Shown piece after piece: positions 56,401 to 64,000 of a DNA stretch of 64,000 bases. This DNA comes from Comamonas thiooxydans. GTDB lineage: Bacteria; Pseudomonadota; Gammaproteobacteria; Burkholderiales; Burkholderiaceae_C. A model generated the notes under the pieces. It saw only the letters and a program-made list of their open reading frames with translations. It did not search any database and was not told the origin of the DNA. The position numbers were made by a program, and so were the translations under genes. Every line of letters starts with the position of its first letter. The stretch's first letter is position 1. The DNA lies in assembly GCF_002157685.2 (NCBI RefSeq), contig NZ_AP026738.1, forward strand, positions 4,960,001-5,024,000, read 5' to 3'.

Positions 56401-57072
56401 TTCGGGCTGAGCGGCCGCAAAGCGCCGGCAAAGCTCGCACATCTGGGCTGCCGCCTCGCGGTCGTCGCTCTTGACCATGCGCAGCACCACACCGTCCAGC
56501 ATGGCACGTGCATGTGGGCCATAGGCCAGCGGCTCGGGCATGGTCCCGGTCCAGCGAGGCTCGCGCGCACGGCGCTCGGCAGGCCATAAGTCAGCCGGGT
56601 GGGCCTTGTCATTGCCGGCCAGCACCTGGGTCTCACGGTATTGAGGGAACAGGGCTACAGCAGAGACCTGCTGACCGGCCAGAACTGCCTCCAGAAACTC
56701 CATCAGCGCAAAATGCGTGCGCTCCAGCGTGCTCGCGGCTTCCTGCGTGCAGTATTCGGGACGCTGTACAAAGCGGTTGACCGCAGCCTCCATGCTGCGC
56801 AGCACCTGAGCCGGAGCGGTGACACCCACCATCTCCAGGGCGCCACAGGCCTGATGCAGCTGCTGGCGTGCAATGCGCAGTGCCGATGTATCCAACTCCT
56901 CTAGGTCAGACAAACGGGCCGCATCCGCATCGCGCATGAAACGGCTCACAGCCTTGGTCGCCGCCTCCAGCGACTTGCGCACTTCATCGAGCACCCAGGC
57001 CAGCGGGCCCAGATCCTGCTCTGCAGTTGCAGACATGGCTGTACGTATTGGCGAGTCGTCAACCACTGACAT
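50497..57072 (-). CDS. chpA: ChpA/PilL hybrid CheA-type histidine kinase with three Hpt domains and receiver
   Basis: A 2191-residue cytoplasmic kinase of the twitching-motility chemosensory system. After a long N-terminal helical region, three Hpt domains with phosphorylatable His are visible: AFHTLKGSS (about 794), LAHSLAGSS (about 1174) and ALHTIKGSA (about 1427), separated by long acidic Ala/Glu/Pro linkers. A CheA dimerisation domain (about 1547), ATPase with LLRNCVAHGIESPE (about 1742) and a CheW-like adaptor follow. A C-terminal receiver has VVDDS and LVLSDIEMPRMDG (about 2054-2100). The ATPase N box has Ala where Asp is standard (VDHGIE). Downstream gene of the pil cluster. The start is the ATG at 57072. 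Confidence 0.94.
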   Translation of the reverse strand: MSVVDDSPIRTAMSATAEQDLGPLAWVLDEVRKSLEAATKAVSRFMRDADAARLSDLEELDTSALRIARQQLHQACGALEMVGVTAPAQVLRSMEAAVNRFVQRPEYCTQEAASTLERTHFALMEFLEAVLAGQQVSAVALFPQYRETQVLAGNDKAHPADLWPAERRAREPRWTGTMPEPLAYGPHARAMLDGVVLRMVKSDDREAAAQMCELCRRFAAAQPEDVAARSFWKIAAAFFDGLARGLITADIYVKRMASRVLMQYASMAKGDSLPPARLLQDLMFFCAQARPREQAGESLKAVHEAYAMEHMPVVDYHVARYGRFDPSVLVQARKRIAAAAETWSAVAGGDRSKIRSMAEQFGLVSESLVKLQPASHGLARALIRVAETVERIGEPPPAELAMEVATAVLYLQASFMTAGHDDEIQAAQSSVLVQRLDAALHGAQSEPLEIWMEELYRQASDQQTMGSVVGELRITLGEAEKQLDLFFRNPADTSVLASVPGQMAQMRGVLSVLGFEQAATAMQRMRDTVEHLMLGEVTVENQPRIFEKLGSSLGAMGFLIDMLSYQRNMARKLFVYDEEKDELRIVMGHSRSRGPEAFRPTVDIPMDGVQSGQTPVASAAVIAAPAVEPSVAAPPPPAEVRPVPAAVAQPEPLQVRHIEDEDTPPWAVTEPGALPEFEATPAPAVAESAAVGSDALADAMAQVFAGMQSGKQATDEADVARDPAAVVAVPAVVPAAAMVPPAELNTVDLDGDDELLSIFLEEAREVVDNGLQALKVLADEPGNLSEQTTLRRAFHTLKGSSRMVGLDEFGEAGWAMEQMLNAWLAEQRPMPQAMQQLAQDALKAFAVWAQDIENQQAQNWSATAFRAAADAMRLQGERAEVALVPRRGERAQRLESAEAAAAADASALELPVAPEPIAELQWPLEPQTVAAEPVFAMPELEFPQEELSAQPDQEQVAELEAAAVDFALPELDIPDDLLHQLQAPDALDVSALPALESAAEPEWPEGAGEVQSLLQESTAAEEVQELDFAAFEAAMRESEQAAIDMQTAVEPPAMDAATGAPAAVEMALELPSAEAAIELEAIEALLDGVPDPVVAEEPAQVPEPEVSAIEPVLEQTAEPDDGYRNIDGLRISAALYNVYLNEADEWSERLGEVLQQWSQEPAAVIPDDAIALAHSLAGSSGTVGFKALSELARLLEHALLHLQPQGYAGALQIQQCVTASDEVRRLLHQFAAGFLKDALPAVEDALREILNTPIDVGAAAETVDLELSELDEAEWPEVQALQPPADPKDLPLDFAAELSQDGVLPELAGDGLKDVAEEEAGASIADPLLDAAVKAADQAPYSMVPAASSVEHEAELQRRIDEAIALAVHAGDDEDDIDVLDQVDADLFPIFEEEAIDLLPKLGAALRRWHGRPTLDEARNEALRALHTIKGSARLAGAMRMGEMAHRLESAVERIDQERPAAEAIEPLLSSFDALQASFDVLRMAGEQEPEQPLAQLDDLLAQAPLHLSAAESDAEQAAAEAQAGEKTAAEPAQAIELPAPVVPRAASQQTVRVRAQLLDRLISQTGEVLIARSRVDARLSQARSALHDLTGNLERLRTQLRDIEVQAESQMQSRLALSKDTAAGFDPLEFDRFTRVQELTRMMAESVNDVATVQRNLQRDLAAAEDDLVAQGRQARDLQRDLLRTRMVEFDSFAERLYAVVRQTSKEMGKQVRLNILGGTIEMDRGMLERMMPAFEHLLRNCVAHGIESPERRQELGKPPVGTIEIVLSQERNDVALSVEDDGAGLDLERIRAKAISLKLWTDERPMTLEDAGRLIFEPGFTTATEVTGVAGRGIGMDVVRSEVNALGGRIETHTEPGRGSAFRLVVPLTTAVTQVVMLRMGAVSMGVPANLVEIVRRVPVNVLEESYRKQEFQDGSEVMPFYWAGALWQTSLRSEENLGRTRPVVIARSASQRVALHVDEVLGNQEVVIKNLGPQLSRLPGLTGMSVLPSGAVVQIYNPVALANVHGEQVRAMLARAEQAAADGELQAHSGGADLLGAEAAQTTVPLVLVVDDSITVRRVTQRLLQREGYRVTLAADGLQAMERLQDERPTLVLSDIEMPRMDGFDLLRNIRADQKLEGMPVVMITSRIAQKHREMARDLGANHYLGKPYSDEELLGLIQHYALQRSGPAPERSPLSGLAAEESGVAVE

Positions 57073-57131
57073 GCTCTAGTTCCTTAACCCTCAAGGGTCG
57101 TGCATTTTTATGAGACAAAGAGCCAGTCAAA

Positions 57132-59375
57132 TCAGGCAATCTTGAATCGGGAAACAGACTGACGCAGCTCTTCAGCCATGTGGGAGAGCTCTCGCACCTG
57201 CTGCGCAGTGGTGCGGGTTCCCTCACCGGTTTGCTCGGTCACTGCAAAAATGTGCTGAATGTTTTCCGCCACGCCGTTGGCCATGTTGGCTTCGCGTGAT
57301 GTGGAATTGGAAATCTGCTCAATCAGCTCGGCCAGCCGGCGCGACACGCTGTCGATTTCAGACAGGGCAGTACCAGCAGAGTCGGACAGACGAGCCCCCT
57401 CCACCACACCCTGGGTGGAGCGCTCCATCGCGGCCACGGCATCCTGGGTATCGGTCTGAATGGCCTTCACCAGCGCGGCAATCTGTCGCGTGGCGTCTGC
57501 GGAACGTTCCGCCAGGCGCTGCACTTCTTCCGCCACCACCGAGAAGCCGCGACCGGCTTCACCGGCGGACGCGGCCTGAATGGCGGCGTTCAGCGCCAGC
57601 ACGTTGGTCTGCTCGGTAATGTCCGAAATCAGTTCGGTAATTTCACCGATCTCCTGGGACGATTCGCCGAGGCGCTTGATTCGCTTGGAGGTATCCTGAA
57701 TCTGATCGCGGATGGAGTTCATGCCGCCGATGGCGTTCTGCACGGCCTTGAGACCCGAATCCGCAGCCTGCAGCGATTGACGGGCCACCTGGGCCGATTC
57801 CTGCGCCTGAGCAGAGACGTTGTTGATACGGCCGGCCATGTCCAGAATCGACTTGCCGGTTTCGCGAATTTCATGCAGCTGCTCGTTCGATGCAGCCAGC
57901 AGCTCGGTCGAGGTGACGTCCACCTGCTCGGTGGTCTGGGCCACGCGGGTCACCGTGTTCTGCACCGACCCCACCAGAGCACGAAGCTCTTCCACCGTGT
58001 AGTTCACCGAGTCGGCAATCGCGCCGGTGATGTCCTCGGTCACGGTGGCTTCCTGCGTCAGATCGCCCTCGGCCACCGATTGCAGCTCGTTCATCAAACG
58101 CAAAATAGCCGCCTGGTTGGCGTCGTTGATGCGCTTGGCTTCCTGCTCCTGCAAACGGGCATCGACCTGGTGACGCTCGGCTTCCTGCTGGCGCGCCCGG
58201 CTGTCCAGCAGTTGCACGCGCGAGATGCCGATACCGCTCAGAACCGCGGTCAAAATGGCGATGCTCAGCAGCGCCAGCTGCAGCATGCTGGCCCCGCCCA
58301 GCCCCTGCAGCGCCGTCTGCAGCTGCTCCAGCTGCTGGCGTAGCGGTTCGCTGTCATTGTTGATGCTGGTCTGTGCTTCACGGGCCGACACCAGCCCTTG
58401 CAGATTGCCCAGGATGGCGCTGGCCTGGGTACGCGTATCGTCGTACTGCTTGATCAGCGTCTCCAGCTGTTCACGCACCTGGGGATCGCGTGCCGCGGAC
58501 AGCCGCATTTCGGCACTGCCGTTGAGCAGGCCTTCGGAGATTTCCTTGAAGGAGTTCAAGTCCTTGCCCAGCAGGAAAACGGCCTCGGGACTCACGCCCT
58601 CCAGGGTCTGGAATTCGTTGGCAGATTTGGCAATACGCTGGGTCAGCATCACCAGCTGACCGGCAGCAGAGATCTCGGCCGCGCCGGCGCCCTGCTGCAG
58701 CTTCAGCGAAGAAATGGTTTCCGCGGTTTCCAGCAGATCGGAGGACTGGCGGTTGATGGTGCGCAGCGCGTCGCCCACTTGAGTCAGAGTCTTTTGCTGT
58801 CCGAGAATCAGCCCGGCGCTCTTTTCCGCTCGCTCCATCAGGGTGCTAATGGAGCTGAGCTCGTCCTGCAAACCGCCACCCAGCGCGTTCACGCCCAGAT
58901 CGGAATCGCCGGCAGCCAGCGCTCGCACGTTGCGCGCCAAAACACCGGCGCTGTCCTTGACGTCGGCAAACGCAGGAGCAGCTCCCGTCATGGCGATGGA
59001 GACCGACTTGGCCAGACGTTGGGACTGCATCAATGCCTGGCCGGTCGCCGCCAGTTGCTGGTTGGAGTTGCCTGCTTCGCGCAGCATCCATGCCGACAGC
59101 ACCACCAGCACCAGCACCGAGCCACCCAGCAAGGTAAACAAGGTGCGCTGATGCTTGGCAGTCGTGGCCGTACCAAGAATAGGCAGGCTCACCTGTTCGT
59201 CCGCGCGGCTGGACTCCTCGACGCCGAAGACGGAAGGTGCCCCCTGCACGCTATTGAGCGATCCGTCGTACATATCCTGCACGACCGTGTCTCCCATCAT
59301 GCCGCTATCACTACTGACGGCAGCCGCGATGGGCTTGCGTCGGAACAACTGATTTATTTTCTGTGCAAAGGACAT
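57132..59375 (-). CDS. pilJ: PilJ-like methyl-accepting chemotaxis protein
   Basis: A 747-residue transducer that likely senses surface or pilus signals for the Chp kinase. A first helix (about 78-98, [18 protein letters not shown]), a periplasmic part with PilJ-type repeats, a second helix near 360-385, and a cytoplasmic coiled coil with the signalling tip [20 protein letters not shown] near 590. The ATG at 59375 ([11 protein letters not shown]) is chosen; a GTG at 59402 overlapping pilI is a possible alternative. It lies 59 bp upstream of chpA. Confidence 0.92.
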   Translation of the reverse strand: MSFAQKINQLFRRKPIAAAVSSDSGMMGDTVVQDMYDGSLNSVQGAPSVFGVEESSRADEQVSLPILGTATTAKHQRTLFTLLGGSVLVLVVLSAWMLREAGNSNQQLAATGQALMQSQRLAKSVSIAMTGAAPAFADVKDSAGVLARNVRALAAGDSDLGVNALGGGLQDELSSISTLMERAEKSAGLILGQQKTLTQVGDALRTINRQSSDLLETAETISSLKLQQGAGAAEISAAGQLVMLTQRIAKSANEFQTLEGVSPEAVFLLGKDLNSFKEISEGLLNGSAEMRLSAARDPQVREQLETLIKQYDDTRTQASAILGNLQGLVSAREAQTSINNDSEPLRQQLEQLQTALQGLGGASMLQLALLSIAILTAVLSGIGISRVQLLDSRARQQEAERHQVDARLQEQEAKRINDANQAAILRLMNELQSVAEGDLTQEATVTEDITGAIADSVNYTVEELRALVGSVQNTVTRVAQTTEQVDVTSTELLAASNEQLHEIRETGKSILDMAGRINNVSAQAQESAQVARQSLQAADSGLKAVQNAIGGMNSIRDQIQDTSKRIKRLGESSQEIGEITELISDITEQTNVLALNAAIQAASAGEAGRGFSVVAEEVQRLAERSADATRQIAALVKAIQTDTQDAVAAMERSTQGVVEGARLSDSAGTALSEIDSVSRRLAELIEQISNSTSREANMANGVAENIQHIFAVTEQTGEGTRTTAQQVRELSHMAEELRQSVSRFKIA

Positions 59376-59394
59376 AGCGCTGAATCCAGGAACC

Positions 59395-59922
59395 TCAAGC
59401 ACGAATGCTCAAAAATTTGGCGGTTTGAGACAGGGACTGCAATTTCAGCTCCTGCCAGCGGCGGCCGCTCGCATCGATATGGACGGCTCCGAAGAAACTC
59501 GGGGAACGCTCAGGCGCAGGCTCGGCCTTGGAAAACGCGTCTGCGGCACGCAGGCCCAGCAGACGATCGGCCAGCAGGGCCGCGTTGACCTCCAAGGCAG
59601 GGTTGAAGGCCAGCAGGCTGCAGTCCATCAGTTCCTGCTCATTGCGGACACTTCCGTGACCCAGCAATTGAGCCAGGTCCACCACCCCCATCAAAGCACC
59701 GCGCAGATTGGCGATGCCCAGAAACCAGGCCTGTGTGTATGGGACGGGCTGAACGCCGGTCCAGGGAAAGATTTCTCCCGCCTGATTCAGCGGCAGCAAA
59801 TAATCCCGTCCGCCAGCTTGCACTGCCAGCCAGGCAGCAACGCTGACGCCTTCGCTGCGTGCTGCCTGCAGGCGCCCGGCCAGACGGGATTGAAGATCTC
59901 GGAGGGCTTCACGGTTCGCCAT
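59395..59922 (-). CDS. pilI: PilI, CheW-like adaptor
   Basis: A 175-residue CheW-domain protein ([54 protein letters not shown]). It should link PilJ to the ChpA kinase. It follows pilH and precedes pilJ in the same direction. Confidence 0.93.
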   Translation of the reverse strand: MANREALRDLQSRLAGRLQAARSEGVSVAAWLAVQAGGRDYLLPLNQAGEIFPWTGVQPVPYTQAWFLGIANLRGALMGVVDLAQLLGHGSVRNEQELMDCSLLAFNPALEVNAALLADRLLGLRAADAFSKAEPAPERSPSFFGAVHIDASGRRWQELKLQSLSQTAKFLSIRA

Positions 59923-59937
59923 AAGCAGCGCAGCTCG

Positions 59938-60303
59938 TTATAGCGCTGCGATCTTGGCTTGGAGCTCGGCGGCATCCACGGGCTTGGTGATATAGCCACG
60001 TGCGCCCTGACGCATGCCCCAGACCCGATCGGTTTCCTGATTCTTGCTGGTGCACATGATGATGGGCACATCGGCATACAGGGGATCGCGAGAAATGGCG
60101 CGGGTCAGCTGAAAGCCGTTCTGTCCAGGCATGACCACATCCATCAGGATCAGGTCGGGCTTGTCTTCGGCCAGGCGCTTCATGGCTTCCTCGCCATTTT
60201 CCGCGGTACGCACCTGCATGCCCTGCTTTTGCAAAATATCGCTCAGAGCCATCAGCTCCGTCTTGGAATCGTCAACGACCAGAACTTTTTGAATTGTCAT
60301 CAT
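59938..60303 (-). CDS. pilH: PilH, single-domain response regulator
   Basis: A 121-residue receiver without output domain: VVDDSKTELMALSDILQ, phosphoacceptor Asp55 in LILMDVVMPGQNGF, and YITKPVDAAEL. PilH modulates pilus retraction and signal decay in the Chp system. The tandem ATGs at 60303 and 60300 both follow GGGAG; the second has the better spacing. The start overlaps the pilG stop. Confidence 0.93.
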   Translation of the reverse strand: MMTIQKVLVVDDSKTELMALSDILQKQGMQVRTAENGEEAMKRLAEDKPDLILMDVVMPGQNGFQLTRAISRDPLYADVPIIMCTSKNQETDRVWGMRQGARGYITKPVDAAELQAKIAAL

Positions 60304-60704
60304 GCAGCTCCCACATCTGCAGCTTGCAGCGCGAATTGTTGTACGGCTTGCAGCAATTGATCTTTGGTAAATGGTTTGGTCAGATAGTCTTGGCAGCCCA
60401 CCATGCGGCCGCGAGCCTTGTCGAATACACCGTCCTTGGATGACAGCATCACGACGGGCGTATTGGCAAAGCGAGCATTGCGCTTGATGATGGCGCAGGT
60501 CTGATAGCCATCGAGTTTGGGCATCAGAATGTCGCAGAAGATGAGCTGGGGCTGGTAGTCATTGACCTTGGACAGGGCATCGAAGCCATCGTCGGCAAGA
60601 AGAACTTCGTGACCACCTTGCTTGAGGAAAATTTCAGCGCTGCGGCGGATGGTGTTGCTGTCATCCACGACCAGAACGCGCAAAGGCGCACCAGATGCTG
60701 TCAC
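60300..60704 (-). CDS. pilG: PilG, single-domain response regulator
   Basis: A 134-residue receiver: VVDDSNTIRRSAEIFLKQGG, phosphoacceptor Asp58 in LIFCDILMPKLDGYQ, YLTKPFTKDQLLQAV. PilG promotes pilus extension in Pseudomonas. Starts with GTG at 60704, with GGGAGGAATTT upstream at good spacing. First gene of pilG-pilH-pilI-pilJ-chpA. Confidence 0.94.
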   Translation of the reverse strand: MTASGAPLRVLVVDDSNTIRRSAEIFLKQGGHEVLLADDGFDALSKVNDYQPQLIFCDILMPKLDGYQTCAIIKRNARFANTPVVMLSSKDGVFDKARGRMVGCQDYLTKPFTKDQLLQAVQQFALQAADVGAA

Positions 60705-60754
60705 GGTGAAATTCCTCCCAATTCGGTCGTTGATGGAGTGAGCGACTCTTGCAC

Positions 60755-60928
60755 TCAGATTTCCACCATTTCAAAATCTTCTTTGCGTGCACCGCATTCC
60801 GGGCATGTCCAGTTCATGGGCACATCTTCCCAGCGGGTGTTTGGAGCAATTCCATGTTCGGGGCAGCCTTGGGCTTCGTCATAAAGCCAGCCACAGGTCA
60901 AACACATCCAGGTTTTAGGGTCAGTCAC
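60755..60928 (-). CDS. Rubredoxin
   Basis: A 57-residue iron protein, below the length of usual ORF listings. Reading from the GTG at 60928: the first CxxC pair is MCLTCGWLYDEAQG and the second WTCPECGARKEDFEM, with ligand spacing typical of rubredoxin [Fe(SCys)4]. The segment GIAPNTRWEDVP is the conserved middle. Rubredoxins pass electrons to alkane hydroxylases or oxygen-detoxifying enzymes; no partner gene is adjacent. It lies 51 bp upstream of pilG on the same strand, so the two may share a transcript. thiD is divergent. Confidence 0.95.
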   Translation of the reverse strand: MTDPKTWMCLTCGWLYDEAQGCPEHGIAPNTRWEDVPMNWTCPECGARKEDFEMVEI

Positions 60929-61022
60929 AGCTTAAAGGGGCTTCACATAGAATGCAACGATTGTATCTAGTCACAACCCCGGCTCCCACCCTTGCATTCC
61001 CGGGTGCAAACTGGGGTGCGCC

Positions 61023-61991
61023 ATGGCATTGAACCCCATCTCCTCCACTCCCCCTCGCCGCACCCGCCAGGAAGAAGCGACGGAATCAGCACCCGTCTGC
61101 GTGCTGTCTTTCAACAGCAGTGACCCCAGCGGAGCCAGCGGGCTCTCGGCCGACATCGCCACCATCTCCTCCATCGGCGGTCATGCACTGCCCGTGGCCT
61201 GCGGCGCCTACGCCAGAGACACGGCCCGCATCTACGAGCACTTTGCACTCGACGATGACGCGGTGACCGAGCAGGCGCGCATGGTGCTGGAGGACATTGC
61301 CGTCACCGCCATCAAGGTCGGCTTTGTAGGCAGCCCTGCCAACCTGGCCGCCATTGCCACTATCTCATCGGACTACCCCGACATTCCCATCATCAGCTAC
61401 ATGCCGGACCTGTCCTGGTGGGAGGACGACAAGCAGGATCAGTACCTTGACGCGTTCAAGGAGCTTGTCCTGCCTCAAACCTCGGTGTTGGTTGGAAACC
61501 ACAACACGCTGTGGCGCTGGCTGCTGCCTGAATGGGAAAACAGCCGTGCGCCCACGGCGCGCGACATCGCCATGGCCGCCGAGGCGCTGGAAGTGCCCTA
61601 TGTGCTGGTGACCGGCATCCCCCTGCCCGACCAGTTCGTGGACAACGTGCTGACCACGGCCCAGTCCGTATTGGGCAACAGCAAGTACGAGATGTTTGAC
61701 GCCACGTTCACAGGTGCCGGTGATACGCTGTCCGCTGCGATTACGGCCCTGCTGGCCACCGGCAACGACCTAGGCGCAGCAACCCTGGAGGCGCTGGAAT
61801 ACCTGGACCACAGCCTGGATGCAGGCTTTCGCCCCGGCATGGGCCACTATCTGCCCGATCGTCTTTTCTGGGCCCAGCCCACCGAGGACGAGGAGTCCGA
61901 AGACGAGCAGGCCGAAGACTCCACCGATGACGAACCCGACGCCAAGCCGATTGAAGGCTTTGTGATTCCCTCTCATGACACAAAACACTGA
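61023..61991 (+). CDS. thiD: Hydroxymethylpyrimidine / phosphomethylpyrimidine kinase
   Basis: A 322-residue ribokinase-family enzyme for thiamine synthesis. The substrate-binding region is [20 protein letters not shown], and the ATP/anion-hole segment is [18 protein letters not shown]. The C-terminal tail of about 35 residues is highly acidic ([18 protein letters not shown]), an unusual addition. hemL starts inside its last codons, 17 bp before the stop. Confidence 0.88.
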   Translation: MALNPISSTPPRRTRQEEATESAPVCVLSFNSSDPSGASGLSADIATISSIGGHALPVACGAYARDTARIYEHFALDDDAVTEQARMVLEDIAVTAIKVGFVGSPANLAAIATISSDYPDIPIISYMPDLSWWEDDKQDQYLDAFKELVLPQTSVLVGNHNTLWRWLLPEWENSRAPTARDIAMAAEALEVPYVLVTGIPLPDQFVDNVLTTAQSVLGNSKYEMFDATFTGAGDTLSAAITALLATGNDLGAATLEALEYLDHSLDAGFRPGMGHYLPDRLFWAQPTEDEESEDEQAEDSTDDEPDAKPIEGFVIPSHDTKH

Positions 61992-63279
61992 TCTGAATAC
62001 TGCACTGTTCGAGCGCGCCAAGGGCGTGATCCCCGGCGGCGTGAACTCGCCCGTGCGCGCCTTCGCCGCCGTGGGCGGCACGCCGCGCTTTGTGAAACGC
62101 GCCCAGGGCGCCTATTTCTGGGACCAGAACGATCAGCAGTTCACCGACTACATCGGCAGCTGGGGCCCCATGATCCTGGGCCACGGCCACCCCGAAGTGG
62201 TCGAGGCCGTGCAGGCCGCCGTGCTTGAAGGCTTCAGCTTCGGCGCCCCCACCGAGCGGGAAGTCGTGCTGGCCGAGAAGATCCGCGCCCTGATGCCCAG
62301 CATGGACATGGTGCGCCTGGTCAGCTCCGGCACCGAAGCCGGCATGAGCGCGCTGCGCCTGGCGCGCGGCTACACCGGCCGCAACAAGATCATCAAGTTC
62401 AACGGCTGCTACCACGGCCATGCGGATGCGCTGCTGGTCAAGGCCGGCTCGGGTCTGGCCACCTTCGGCGCCTCGTCCTCGGCCGGCGTGCCTGCCGATG
62501 TGGCCAAGGACACCATCGTGCTGGAGTACAACGACGTTGCTCAGCTCGAAGAGGCCTTTGCCAAGATGGGCAGCGACATTGCCTGCGTCATCATGGAGCC
62601 GATTGCTGGCAATATGAACTTTGTGCGCGCCTCGGTGGACTTCACCCGTCGCATCAGCGAACTGACCCGCGAGCATGGCGCGCTGCTGATCTATGACGAA
62701 GTCATGACGGGCTTTCGCGTTGCCCTGGGCAGCGCACAAAGCCTGTATGCCAAGGAAATCGAAGGCTTTGCACCCGACATCACCGTGATGGGCAAGGTCA
62801 TCGGCGGCGGCATGCCCATGGCGGCCTTCGGCGCACGCCGCGAGATCATGGAAAAGCTCTCGCCGCTGGGCCCCGTCTACCAGGCCGGCACGCTGTCGGG
62901 CAACCCGATTGCCACGGCCTGCGGACTGAAGACGCTGGAGCTGATCAGCCGCCCCGGCTTCCACGCCGAGCTGCACCTCAAGACCGGCCACCTGATGCAA
63001 GGCCTGAAGGCCGAAGCCAATGCTGCCGGCATTCCCTTCAGCGTGGACTGGCAAGGCGGGCTGTTCGGCTTCTATTTCCTGCCCGAGCTGCCCACGCACT
63101 ACGCCCAGGTCATGAAGACCGACGGCAAGGTCTTCAACAAGTTCTACCACGGCATGCTGGAGCGCGGCCACTACTTTGCTCCGGCGCTGTACGAAGCAGG
63201 CTTTGTCAGCGCCGCGCACAGCGACGAAGACATCGACCGCACCATTGAAGCGGCACGCGAAGTGTTCAAGACACTGTAA
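61975..63279 (+). CDS. hemL: Glutamate-1-semialdehyde 2,1-aminomutase
   Basis: A 434-residue PLP-dependent enzyme making 5-aminolevulinate for heme by the C5 pathway. N-terminal [19 protein letters not shown], glycine-rich [19 protein letters not shown], Asp in [16 protein letters not shown], and the PLP lysine in [16 protein letters not shown] (about 273) are all present. It overlaps the 3' end of thiD by 17 bp, suggesting coupling. A terminator follows. Confidence 0.97.
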   Translation: MTQNTDLNTALFERAKGVIPGGVNSPVRAFAAVGGTPRFVKRAQGAYFWDQNDQQFTDYIGSWGPMILGHGHPEVVEAVQAAVLEGFSFGAPTEREVVLAEKIRALMPSMDMVRLVSSGTEAGMSALRLARGYTGRNKIIKFNGCYHGHADALLVKAGSGLATFGASSSAGVPADVAKDTIVLEYNDVAQLEEAFAKMGSDIACVIMEPIAGNMNFVRASVDFTRRISELTREHGALLIYDEVMTGFRVALGSAQSLYAKEIEGFAPDITVMGKVIGGGMPMAAFGARREIMEKLSPLGPVYQAGTLSGNPIATACGLKTLELISRPGFHAELHLKTGHLMQGLKAEANAAGIPFSVDWQGGLFGFYFLPELPTHYAQVMKTDGKVFNKFYHGMLERGHYFAPALYEAGFVSAAHSDEDIDRTIEAAREVFKTL

Positions 63280-63298
63280 ATCCCCGCCCGCCCACCAG

Positions 63299-63328
63299 GC
63301 CCTGCAGCCCATGTCTGCAGGGCTTTTT
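63299..63328 (+). terminator. Rho-independent terminator after hemL
   Basis: A 9-bp stem GCCCTGCAG/CTGCAGGGC around CCCATGT, followed by five T residues, 20 bp beyond the hemL stop. Confidence 0.88.
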
Positions 63329-63441
63329 CATTGGTGGCGGCAGACTGCGCCAGCACCGGCTTCAGCCGCAGCGGTTCGGCATTTCACAGCCGCGTCATGG
63401 ACGCTTGCCACGCTCGCGTTTTTGTCAGCAATGAAAGCACC

Positions 63442-64000
63442 ATGACCGACGAATCCAGCAAGCCGACGCTGCACAACCTGCTCAAGGGCACCACCGACCA
63501 GGCCAGTGAACTGAACCGCCGCCGCTTTGTGCGCCAGATGGCCTGGAGCGCCGGCGCCATGTCCGTTCTGCCGCTCGCGGCCTGCGGCGGCGGCGATGAC
63601 AGCCAGACAGAGGCCAAGCCGGCCGATCCCGAAGTCCGCTTCGCCCATGGCCTGGCCAGCGGCGACCCGCTGTCCGACCGCGTGATGCTCTGGACCCGCA
63701 TCACCCCGCCCGCCGGCCACCAGGCAGACATCCCCGTGCAATGGGAGCTTGCCAGCGACGCAGCGTTCGCCACCATCGTGGCGCGCGGCGAGAGCAGCGC
63801 CACCGCTGCCAGGGACTTCACGGTCAAGATCGATGCAGCCGGCCTCAGGCCAGCCACGGCCTACCACTTCCGCTTCCGCGCCTATGGCGTGACTTCGGGC
63901 ACGGCACGCACGCGCACCCTGCCCACCGGCTCGGTGGCCCAGGTCAGACTGGCCGTCTTCTCCTGCGCCAACTACCCGGCCGGCTACTTCAATGTATACG
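63442..64000 (+). CDS. PhoD-like alkaline phosphatase, C-terminus cut by window edge
   Basis: The first 186 residues of a secreted phosphatase/phosphodiesterase. The N-terminus carries a twin-arginine signal, RRRFVRQMAWSAGAM, followed by LPLAACGGG, which could be a lipobox. Then the PhoD N-terminal domain: VRFAHGLASGDPLSDRVMLW, TRITPP, and a start of the metallophosphatase core RLAVFSCANYPAGYFNVY. The cytoplasmic-to-periplasm export and family are clear; the catalytic centre is not in the window. Confidence 0.9.
   Translation, partial: MTDESSKPTLHNLLKGTTDQASELNRRRFVRQMAWSAGAMSVLPLAACGGGDDSQTEAKPADPEVRFAHGLASGDPLSDRVMLWTRITPPAGHQADIPVQWELASDAAFATIVARGESSATAARDFTVKIDAAGLRPATAYHFRFRAYGVTSGTARTRTLPTGSVAQVRLAVFSCANYPAGYFNVY

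Noticed and set aside
54448..56589. 713-codon plus-strand frame
   Set aside because: Also antisense to chpA with no recognisable domain; the minus frame continues through with conserved Hpt and ChpA sequence.

Overview
The window reads as chromosomal DNA of a GC-rich betaproteobacterium of the family Comamonadaceae, most likely Comamonas or a close relative. This is inferred from gene order and protein character: a caa3-like oxidase subunit II with extra C-terminal domains, two Bug-type solute receptors, the yqgE-ruvX-pyrR-pyrB-pyrC' operon, the pilGHIJ-chpA cluster next to rubredoxin, and thiD-hemL. It was not tested by database search. Most of the window is ordinary, densely packed core genome with short operons on both strands.

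Layout. 1-3.2 kb: cytochrome c oxidase genes ctaC-ctaD (minus; ctaD runs off the left edge). 3.8-6.6 kb: a BioC-like methyltransferase, comF, trmL and a DUF4148 protein. 6.6-10.6 kb: a MaoC-like hydratase, a LysE-type exporter, a Kef-type K+/H+ antiporter and a DUF1841 protein, closed by a perfect 22-bp hairpin. 10.6-20.8 kb: a diheme cytochrome c4, and divergently a long plus-strand run of MoxR ATPase, small membrane protein, GNAT acetyltransferase, VWA protein, TamA, TamB and a small protein. 20.8-22.1 kb: a divergent nickel/cobalt module, an RcnR/DmeR-like repressor and the CDF exporter DmeF, with a clear operator between them. 22.2 kb: tRNA-Arg(CCU).

22.25-28.5 kb, just downstream of the tRNA, looks like an accessory segment: a cluster of short GGGGGCACA-type repeats, then a YdeI-like protein, the chromate transporter ChrA, a PL22-like beta-propeller protein, a Bug receptor and its divergent LysR regulator. 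28.6-33.9 kb: an MliC-type lysozyme inhibitor, two diguanylate cyclases (PAS-PAS-GGDEF and GAF-GGDEF) and an OmpR/histidine kinase pair. 34.0-36.1 kb: the least conventional locus, an ABC-type ATPase fused to a protein tyrosine/dual-specificity phosphatase, followed by a roadblock/LC7-like protein. 36.4-39.6 kb: a Do-family protease, an ArsC-like reductase and a second Bug receptor.

39.7-43.7 kb: a purine unit with a frameshifted NCS2 permease, an 8-oxoguanine deaminase and a LysR regulator. 43.7-48.8 kb: plsC, then pyrC' (a DHOase homologue without its metal-binding HxH), pyrB, pyrR, ruvX and yqgE on the minus strand. Two copies of a structured repeat flank pyrC'. 48.8-50.3 kb: DNA photolyase. 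50.5-60.7 kb: the twitching/Chp chemosensory cluster pilG-pilH-pilI-pilJ-chpA, where chpA encodes 2191 residues and no methylation enzymes are present. 60.75-64 kb: a short rubredoxin gene, thiD, hemL and the start of a Tat-exported PhoD-like phosphatase cut by the right edge.

The best candidate for undescribed biology is the ABC-ATPase/phosphatase fusion with its roadblock partner. Secondary points of interest are the subunit II-cytochrome c-OmpA triple fusion, the covarying double-hairpin repeats placed just 3' of pyr stop codons, the DmeR operator, and the broken purine permease.
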